From contig JAWRHV010000027.1 in assembly GCA_040266995.1 (NCBI GenBank), positions 1-6,233 on the forward strand: DNA of 6,233 bases. The letters are read 5' to 3'. The notes below the pieces were generated by a model, which was not told the DNA's origin, made no database searches, and saw only the letters and a program-made list of their open reading frames with translations. This stretch comes from UBA4312 sp040266995. Lineage in GTDB: Bacteria; Bacillota_I; Bacilli_A; Erysipelotrichales; Erysipelotrichaceae. Positions 1 to 5,700 of this stretch are shown piece by piece; the first letter of the stretch is position 1, and each line of letters opens with the position of its first letter. The translations under genes and the position numbers were made by a program.

Positions 1-449
1 CGCCTTGTCGCCATACGCAGTTCAAATAATACGAAAAAACACAATCCTTAAGAACATACTAGGTGCGTACCTATGTCAACACTTTGTTCAAATAATACGA
101 AAAAACACAATCCTTAAGAACCATTCAGATGAAAAAGCTAACGAATATCCGTTCAAATAATACGAAAAAACACAATCCTTAAGAACACGTAACATCAATC
201 AGTTTAGCCATCTGTTGTTCAAATAATACGAAAAAACACAATCCTTAAGAACCGGTGATTTTGAATTGTGCGTGCCTATAAAGTTCAAATAATACGAAAA
301 AACACAATCCTTAAGAACCAAAAACGATCTATTTATTGGCTATAACAGTTCAAATAATACGAAAAAACACAATCCTTAAGAACGTCAATGGTACCTGATT
401 ACAGAACGTTAATGTTCAAATAATACGAAAAAACACAATCCTTAAGAAC
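1..449 (-). CRISPR. Type II-A CRISPR array, cut by the left window edge
   Basis: There are seven identical 36-bp repeats at 20-55, 86-121, 151-186, 217-252, 283-318, 348-383 and 414-449. On the plus strand each begins GTTCAAATAATACG and ends CCTTAAGAAC, so the ends form a 4-bp inverted repeat (GTTC/GAAC). Six complete spacers lie at 56-85, 122-150, 187-216, 253-282, 319-347 and 384-413, with lengths of 29 or 30 bp. Bases 1-19 are the remainder of a seventh spacer, so the array continues to the left. The functional sense is the minus strand, where the repeat starts GTTCTTAAGG. Three facts support this: the cas genes read this way, the leader side abuts csn2, and the tracrRNA anti-repeat at 2651-2684 is complementary to this sense. 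Spacers near 413 are therefore the newest. The absence of any repeat variation suggests recent activity. Spacer targets cannot be identified without a search. Confidence 0.99.
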
Positions 450-490
450 CTGTCACCATTATTCTATCATAAAAACGCTTTATTTATCGA
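450..490 (-). promoter_or_regulatory. CRISPR leader and probable pre-crRNA promoter
   Basis: Only 34 bp separate the csn2 stop from the first repeat, so any leader must be very short or reach into csn2. On the minus strand an extended -10 element, TGATAGAAT, lies at 461-469. A weak -35 match (TCGATA, 485-490) sits 18 bp upstream and overlaps the last codons of csn2. The expected start of transcription is near 453-455, only a few bases before the first repeat. The leader end next to the repeat reads GGTGACAG, which differs from the ATTTGAG-type leader anchor known in streptococcal II-A loci. The promoter is inferred from motif spacing only. Confidence 0.5.
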
Positions 491-510
491 TCATTTGAAT
501 AAACAGCGTT
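471..510 (-). terminator. Possible weak terminator at the end of the cas operon
   Basis: On the minus strand AACGCT (510-505) can pair with AGCGTT (479-474). Further A-T pairs inside the stem are broken by single-base bulges, and a run of T follows directly (down to 471). The hairpin spans the csn2 stop codon. It is imperfect and AU-rich, so at best it would be a leaky terminator allowing some transcription from the operon into the array. It could also simply be chance pairing in AT-rich DNA. Confidence 0.25.
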
Positions 511-1362
511 GCTAAACATTAAATAAAAACTTGATTTGGAATCATTAAATTGATGGAAAAGTTGAATATTTTTTTCGGTTTGCTGGTTAATATATTGAAT
601 AATATATGGATGAAAAATATAGATATAGTTCTGTAATTCTTGAGGATCAAATTCAAAGGTTTCTAGAAAGTTATATGGAGAAAGTTTCAAAATTGAGCAA
701 TCTTCGATTTTATTAGCGGCTTCATGATCTATCTGATTGTTTTCAATTATATAAATAGTATTGTTATCTTTGGATTTATATATCCAATTTAGAACGTCTT
801 CTGTAATAGGTAAATCTAAATAGACTATGTTTAATGTATCCCTGTTTTCATAAAGTAGCAGATTATACAGAACAAGGTATTTGTCAATTAAAGATAACTT
901 TTCACTTTTAATTTCCATCATCTGTAAAATTAAACAAATCTCAAAAGATTTTAAATCAATGTCTATATAAGAATTCAATCCCTTAGAAAGAATTTTCTTT
1001 AACGCAAATATTCCCTTATCAGTTTGAAGACTTTTAATTGATTCTCTTATGTAATCTATCGTTTGAAACATTTGCGGATTGTTCATGATAAATTCGCTTA
1101 TCTCTGTATTCATTAAAGATTTAGATTTAAATTCAAAGTTTCCTTCTATAGATGAATTATATGGTAGATATATAAACTCCATTTCTTTAGGTTGGATGAT
1201 GTTTTCATACTCATCATATATTTTACAGAAATTCTTTTTCTTCTTTCCAAAATATTGCTGCAGACATTCAATTAATAAATTTTTATAGTTATTATCTACT
1301 AGAATATTCAATTGTTTATCTAACGGAAATATCAATGTAGACTCATTTACCAGAACTTTCAT
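484..1362 (-). CDS. csn2: CRISPR adaptation protein Csn2 (intermediate-length variant)
   Basis: Csn2 proteins of II-A systems form toroidal tetramers that bind free double-stranded DNA ends and are needed for spacer acquisition with Cas1, Cas2 and Cas9. The assignment rests on position (last cas gene, directly before the array) and on a Csn2-like layout: a short N-terminal beta segment (residues 1-21), a helical middle (about 85-175), then a beta-helix-beta stretch (about 178-208) ending in a hydrophobic strand TIYIIEN, comparable to the C-terminal core of streptococcal Csn2. At 292 residues it is longer than the roughly 220-residue S. pyogenes form and shorter than the roughly 350-residue S. 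thermophilus form. About 80 residues follow the core, rich in Asn, Gln and aromatic residues. The start is well supported: GGAGGG at 1370-1375 lies 7 bases before the ATG. The gene overlaps cas2 by 20 bp, implying translational coupling. Direct sequence identity to known Csn2 is low by eye, so the subfamily is left open. Confidence 0.8.
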   Translation of the reverse strand: MKVLVNESTLIFPLDKQLNILVDNNYKNLLIECLQQYFGKKKKNFCKIYDEYENIIQPKEMEFIYLPYNSSIEGNFEFKSKSLMNTEISEFIMNNPQMFQTIDYIRESIKSLQTDKGIFALKKILSKGLNSYIDIDLKSFEICLILQMMEIKSEKLSLIDKYLVLYNLLLYENRDTLNIVYLDLPITEDVLNWIYKSKDNNTIYIIENNQIDHEAANKIEDCSILKLSPYNFLETFEFDPQELQNYIYIFHPYIIQYINQQTEKNIQLFHQFNDSKSSFYLMFSNAVYSNDR

Positions 1363-1696
1363 TATTCATCCCTCCAATCATTAAGGTTCTGTCTGTTGTG
1401 GTTATTTCTTCTTGTAAATTGTATTTATTATTGACGCTTATAATGTTTTGATACTGCCGCTCTGTAACAACCATATAACGAACGTCTCCTTCCGCAGGTG
1501 TATTCGTTTTTAATCGTTTTGTAGCTGTTATGGCTGCATCATTGTTTATACAAAGTTTCGCATATACAGAATACTGGACCCGAAGATATCCCTCATTTTT
1601 TAAATATTTAACGAATTCCCGATACCGTTTTAGTTCTTGTTTAGTTTTTACAGGTAAATCAAAGAAGATAATTAACCTCATGAATCTAATCTCCAT
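1343..1696 (-). CDS. cas2: CRISPR adaptation endonuclease-fold protein Cas2
   Basis: Cas2 dimers form the core of the Cas1-Cas2 integrase that inserts spacers into the array. The 117-residue protein has the expected ferredoxin-like start: strand MRLIIFFDLP with the conserved Asp13, a helix rich in Lys/Arg (EFVKYLKNEGY), then VQYSVYAKL, which closely matches the II-A Cas2 pattern (QFSVYSKL in S. pyogenes), and a strand YMVVTERQY in the second half. The start at 1696 gives MEIRFMRL, the same spacing as MSYRYMRM in S. pyogenes Cas2. A second ATG at 1679-1681 has a better-placed GGAG (1691-1694), whereas AGAGG at 1708-1712 lies 11 bases from the first ATG, so a start five codons later is possible. 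It overlaps cas1 by 11 bp and csn2 by 20 bp, showing one compact adaptation operon. Confidence 0.96.
   Translation of the reverse strand: MEIRFMRLIIFFDLPVKTKQELKRYREFVKYLKNEGYLRVQYSVYAKLCINNDAAITATKRLKTNTPAEGDVRYMVVTERQYQNIISVNNKYNLQEEITTTDRTLMIGGMNNESSGK
1370..1375 (-). promoter_or_regulatory. Strong ribosome binding site of csn2
   Basis: GGAGGG on the minus strand lies 7 bases before the csn2 ATG (1360-1362), inside the last codons of cas2. It is the clearest Shine-Dalgarno in the operon and fixes the csn2 start. It contrasts with cas1, which has none. Confidence 0.85.
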
Positions 1697-2585
1697 TAAG
1701 CTGTATACCTCTGCTTAGATCCACTGTTAAAATGTCCACCGTTTTTTCGTTTAAAAAACCAATATACGAATCAATAAGGTCTTCAATTGCGTCGTTCAAT
1801 CGAATCCATCTTGAATTTAATGATATCTTACTTTCGAGGATTTCGATCAGTTCTCTTTTATGCGCAATTGTAAAACTATCTTTTACATTCATATAAACCC
1901 AGATATCTACTATGCAACGTAAAGGTTCTATAAAATCATATGTTAAATTAAATGGATTTGCTTCCCCTTTATGATGGATACCTAACTGCGTCAACAACCC
2001 TCGGGAAGCTATACATTTTGATATATAACTAGCTATAATTTTATAACCATAGTTCAATGCACCATTGATTGAACAAACTTCTTCTCTTTTAAAATCCTTT
2101 CCGAATAGTGTTTGGAAATATAGCTTTGCGCTTACAGCCTCCCGATTTGTTTGATCATCCGTATAAACCGTATCTCTGTACATTTTAAGCGTTTCAATAC
2201 TAGAAGAATGGATTTGTAATAACTCCAACACTTCAATCTCAGTCTGTATTTTATTTTCAATAATATACTTCCATAGCCGCTTTTTTCTAGTTACTTTCCA
2301 ATGAATCTGTTTATCTAATTGTTTAAATACCAAAGAATGATTATTAAATGGTTGGAAAATCCCAACAGGATCATTCTTTGAATCACAAATAATTACATTT
2401 ACATTATTCTCTACCAGCTTTGATAACAATGGTATTGTCATTGTCATTTTATCGTGTGAAAAAATCACTGTGTCTATATCGTTTAACGGAATATTATGAT
2501 ATTCATTTCCAATCGTAATCTTCATTCTATTTAATGTTAGCGATACTGTACATTCAGCACCGATAATAACGGTTTTCCAACCCAT
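1686..2585 (-). CDS. cas1: CRISPR integrase Cas1, type II-A
   Basis: Cas1 is the metal-dependent integrase that, with Cas2, joins new spacers to the leader-end repeat. From the ATG at 2583-2585 the protein is 299 residues and begins MGWKTVII, matching the family start (MAGWRTVVV in S. pyogenes). The catalytic triad is visible at the S. pyogenes positions: Glu149 in NREAVSAKLYF, His205 in LGIHHKG, and Glu220 in YDFIEPLR. The motif INGALNYGY (173-181) before the His is typical of Cas1. The reading frame stays open upstream to a TTG at 2645, but those 20 codons are tracrRNA nexus, terminator hairpin and U-tract, and the family start argues against them. No Shine-Dalgarno precedes the ATG: the 18 bases before it are nearly all A/T. 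Transcription probably reaches cas1 by reading through the tracrRNA terminator, as no separate promoter is evident. The stop overlaps the cas2 start. Confidence 0.97.
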   Translation of the reverse strand: MGWKTVIIGAECTVSLTLNRMKITIGNEYHNIPLNDIDTVIFSHDKMTMTIPLLSKLVENNVNVIICDSKNDPVGIFQPFNNHSLVFKQLDKQIHWKVTRKKRLWKYIIENKIQTEIEVLELLQIHSSSIETLKMYRDTVYTDDQTNREAVSAKLYFQTLFGKDFKREEVCSINGALNYGYKIIASYISKCIASRGLLTQLGIHHKGEANPFNLTYDFIEPLRCIVDIWVYMNVKDSFTIAHKRELIEILESKISLNSRWIRLNDAIEDLIDSYIGFLNEKTVDILTVDLSRGIQLNGD

Positions 2586-2591
2586 AAATCG

Positions 2592-2627
2592 AAAAATAAA
2601 AATGAGGCAGCCACTATTAGCTGCCTC
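2592..2627 (-). terminator. Intrinsic terminator of tracrRNA, upstream of cas1
   Basis: On the minus strand GAGGCAGC (2627-2620) pairs perfectly with GCTGCCTC (2611-2604). A U-G and an A-U pair extend the stem to 10 bp around a tetraloop ATAG. The tail reads ATTTTTATTTTT (2603-2592). This is the most GC-rich element in the gap and a textbook rho-independent terminator. It should end tracrRNA and also limit cas9 transcripts from entering cas1, so it may set the ratio of interference to adaptation proteins. Confidence 0.92.
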
Positions 2628-2650
2628 TGATAGATTACGAACCAATCTTT

Positions 2651-2684
2651 ATTCTTCCAGATTGCATTCTTTCGTATTATTTGA
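2651..2684 (-). repeat. Degenerate CRISPR repeat serving as tracrRNA anti-repeat
   Basis: Read on the plus strand, this stretch matches the functional (minus-strand) repeat at 27 of 34 positions without gaps. The longest run is 15 identical bases, TTTCGTATTATTTGA (2670-2684). Mismatches cluster at repeat positions 1, 7-9, 15-16 and 19; several (1, 9, 15, 16, 19) remain G-U pairs in RNA, so only positions 7-8 are true bulged bases. Because it is inverted relative to the array, its minus-strand transcript is complementary to crRNA. Confidence 0.95.
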
Positions 2685-2691
2685 CAACGAT

Positions 2692-2720
2692 ATTATAGCA
2701 CTTCTTTTGACATCTTCCAA
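2692..2720 (-). promoter_or_regulatory. tracrRNA promoter inside the 3' end of cas9
   Basis: On the minus strand a perfect extended -10 (TG-C-TATAAT, TATAAT at 2697-2692) lies 17 bp from a -35 TTGGAA (2720-2715; TTGACA consensus, 4 of 6). The -10 box overlaps the cas9 stop codon (2695-2693), so the promoter is embedded in the last codons of cas9. Predicted start is about 2685, at the edge of the anti-repeat. This is a typical vegetative sigma factor promoter, and no operator is evident. Confidence 0.85.
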
Positions 2721-5700
2721 GAGAAAGGTTCTTTTTTAATCTTAGAATACATTCCTGGTTTCTTTTTCGGACCGGAAATCATCAGTTTTCCTTGATCGTT
2801 ATGTTGATAACGAATTCCTAAAGGATTGTATTTTAATTTGATGTATTCTGCTTGGTTATCTACTTTGTTTACAGATGGTACATATTGTCCTATTATGGAT
2901 CTTGGTGTACAATTTCGGTTTACTATCAAATTCAAATATGCAACCTTCTGCAGAAATTTTTGTAACATATTCTCCTTTTTCAAGATGTCTTTGATTGATT
3001 TATCATAATAATGATTATTGATTTCCATCAAATTATCAATACAGAAATTAATAATATCCTCTATATTATAGTCCGAAAACTTCTTTTGTCCATTTGGATT
3101 TATTTTTCCTAATTTAAAGTCAAAATGTACAGCCAATGCCTTATGATAGAAATGAACCAATTTATGAATTTCATTATAAGAAAAAATATAAAGGTGTTTC
3201 ATCTCTAATCGTGGAACTGCAATTGAACCTATATTGAACTTTTGGATGGTATTATTTTCAGTATCATAAATCAAATCATTTTTGAAAGCCCTGAATCGAT
3301 AGTAATATGTTTTGATACCTCCGTTTTCGTCCAATAGTTCTGGAATCTTGTAATAATCTTTTATCAGTTTTATATACTGTTTTTCATTGATATTACCGTT
3401 ATTGTCTACAATGACCTTCGGAATATGGATAGCAGCATGCTTCCTACGGCCCTTTTTATCTGTATATTTGTAAAAGTCAACAGCACAACAATATACAGTA
3501 TCAAAAACACGCTTATCATTATTCACCAATAACACATCTAATGGTCCAATCTTTTTACCCTTTTTTGGCGAGTATAAAGTCTCATCAAAGAATTTTCCTT
3601 TATAGTTCTTTTCTACTTTTACAGAATACAAAGGTCTAGTATTCTTGATTTCTGCAATCAGTGAATCATTGTCATTCGGATAATTACCATAGGCTTTATG
3701 ATAGGCTTGGCGAATGAATGTATTCAGTTTCTGTTTCTCGTTACCTTCCATTACATTGCTTTCTTTTAATTGCTTTAAGAATGCCTGGTATTGCTTCATA
3801 TTACCATGTCGATCATAATTTGGATAATATGCATTTAATACTTTATCCGTCACAGCAACGGTTGCTGCATCCAATGCATGATGCTGATCTCCAATATCAC
3901 GATTCTTTTTAATATTGAATGCATTACGATATACAGAAGTAAATGCTGCCTGTAAAGCCACAATGTGTGTATCATAGTCTTTTACCTGGTTATATGCACG
4001 TAATACAGACATAAATTCTCGAATAATATATCTTGTATCTACCAGGTTACGGTTGATAAAGCCCATTGCCTCTTCCGTGGAAGCCAGTAATAACTGATTC
4101 TGTTTCTTCTCAGATATTGCTTTAATATCAAACAAAGCATGCACTCTGGCCTTAAATTGTTTCGTAGTTACTTGGTTCCCGCTTTTTGAAAGTACAGCTT
4201 CAGACTCAATATATTCCAAAGGTATACGGTCTTTTTTCTTAGCGTTGTAATCTTTGTGGATCAACATTAAGTTATCCATTGAATCATCACCAAAACCACG
4301 TGGTAAGATATGATCCATTTCATAGTTTTCTAAATGATTAATATCTATCGGATCTCCGGAAATCATATCTTGCCCATTCTGTCGGATATAGAGCTCTATT
4401 TTTCTCTTGTTTTTAGCTAAATGAACTTCAACTTCTTCCCATTCTGCTAAGCTCTCTTTCAATAAAATGTTTTTATTCTTTTGCTCTTTTACTTGTTTCT
4501 GTATATCTTTATAACAGGCATCCATTTTTGCGAAATGTTTAGCTGGTGCCTCTTTTTTCTGTGAAGTATCTTTAAGTTCTCTGGCTGTTTCTACAACTAC
4601 TCTCTTTGGTACACCATATACTTTGATAACTTCTTCATAGAGTTTAAAACATTCATTCAATGCACGAATGACCGGTCTCGAAATAGGAATGAATGGCTTT
4701 CCGTTTTCAATCAACAAATCTACTGAGAGCTTAGAGTCCTTATTCAATTTCTTCAGATATTTATTAGACTCAAAGTTCAACGGTTCTCCATCTTTATCCA
4801 CCGCATTTTGAATCAATGTCATTTGCTCATTTGTATAGGAATCCGTATTATCGCTAAACAGCATCGTCAACAGCGAATCCTGTTGTTCATTCATTCCTGT
4901 ATTCATAATGAATTTCTTGGAGAAGGAATAGAAATTCTTTGACTTCAATTTTGCCAGTTTGGAAGCTGTTTTTTCGTCAAATCCTTCTCTTGTCATAAAG
5001 TATTCTTTTTTTGAAACTTCTTCATCAAACAGATTAATGTTTAGAATAATATCCTCGAGCTTATTAATCTTATCAGGATTTGTGAACAATTCTTCAATCG
5101 TATCTAGTTTCAATTCTGGTAAAACATTTGTGATAGCTAAGTATAAAGAGTATTGATTATTAAACTTCTTTTTTGTTTCTCCTGATTTTGTTCCAAAAGA
5201 GTATAAATCTAATAAATCAGCTATGTCTTTATACGTAACTTTATTTCCCTTTAAAAATAGTTCATCAAAAATTTTAACTTTATCTGTTGTTTTTAGGTTA
5301 TATATTTCTCCTGTTTGTTCGGTTGCTAACAATATATTCAACTCATTTAAAATATTAAACGTTTCTCCGATAAAAGATCCTTTAGGCAAGGCATATTCAT
5401 CCGGTAAATAAGTACAATGAGAAATCATAGCTTTCTTCCATTTCTGGATACTCTCATATTCATCTACGCTGTTCTTTTTTGAATATTCATAGCTATACTT
5501 AAATTTCCCTGTTTTAGTCAACCACGCATTTTTTGCATCCGGAGATAATGGTCCGATATAGTATGGAATTCGTGCAGAAATAATCGTTGAACACACTTCG
5601 ATAAACTCGTTAGTGATTTCTGGGTAGTACTTCTGCTGGTTCTTCAATATGGCCACTGCTTCTTTTACGTACAAACCATTAGGAAATTTATTCTCCAGGT

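Larger units (their letters stand above)
2592..2685 (-). ncRNA. tracrRNA of the type II-A system
   Basis: The tracrRNA pairs with crRNA repeats, allows RNase III processing and loads into Cas9. Reading leftward from about 2685 the RNA has four parts. First is the anti-repeat (2684-2651). Second is a nexus-like hairpin with AGATTG (2648-2643) pairing to TAATCT (2637-2632), including one G-U pair, around loop GTTCG. Third is a 4-base linker. Fourth is a strong terminator hairpin (2627-2604) with a U-rich tail to 2592. The 6-bp lower stem with crRNA uses 2656-2651. A 2x2 internal bulge at 2658-2657 (GG against AA of the repeat) precedes the upper stem, the same general geometry as known Cas9 dual RNAs. 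Predicted length is about 94 nt. It fills the cas9-cas1 gap, reads with the cas genes, and has its own promoter in the cas9 end. Exact ends are inferred. Confidence 0.93.

Noticed and set aside
1..449. A promoter inside each repeat, as in Neisseria II-C arrays (TATTAT near the repeat 3' end)
   Set aside because: There is no TG extension before TATTAT, and the best -35 at 17 bp spacing (TTCTTA) matches only 3 of 6 positions. AT-rich sequence explains it.
450..479. A 30-bp stretch of spacer length following the last repeat
   Set aside because: No repeat follows it. The sequence after it is the csn2 coding end, and it holds a promoter-like -10, so it is leader rather than spacer.
2586..2645. 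Extended N-terminus of Cas1 from a TTG start
   Set aside because: These codons coincide with the tracrRNA nexus, terminator and U-tract, and the family N-terminus (MGWKTV) begins at the ATG at 2585.
2698..2760. A second repeat-like element upstream of the tracrRNA promoter that could make a self-guiding long tracrRNA
   Set aside because: Only short matches such as TGGAAGA were found. No stretch resembles the repeat 5' half that would be needed.
1079..5411. Short plus-strand open frames opposite the cas genes (such as 1079-1288, 1530-1718, 2826-3008, 3718-3912, 4959-5156, 5223-5411)
   Set aside because: They lie entirely opposite well-supported cas genes or across their junctions, look like no protein I recognise, and fit shadow frames.
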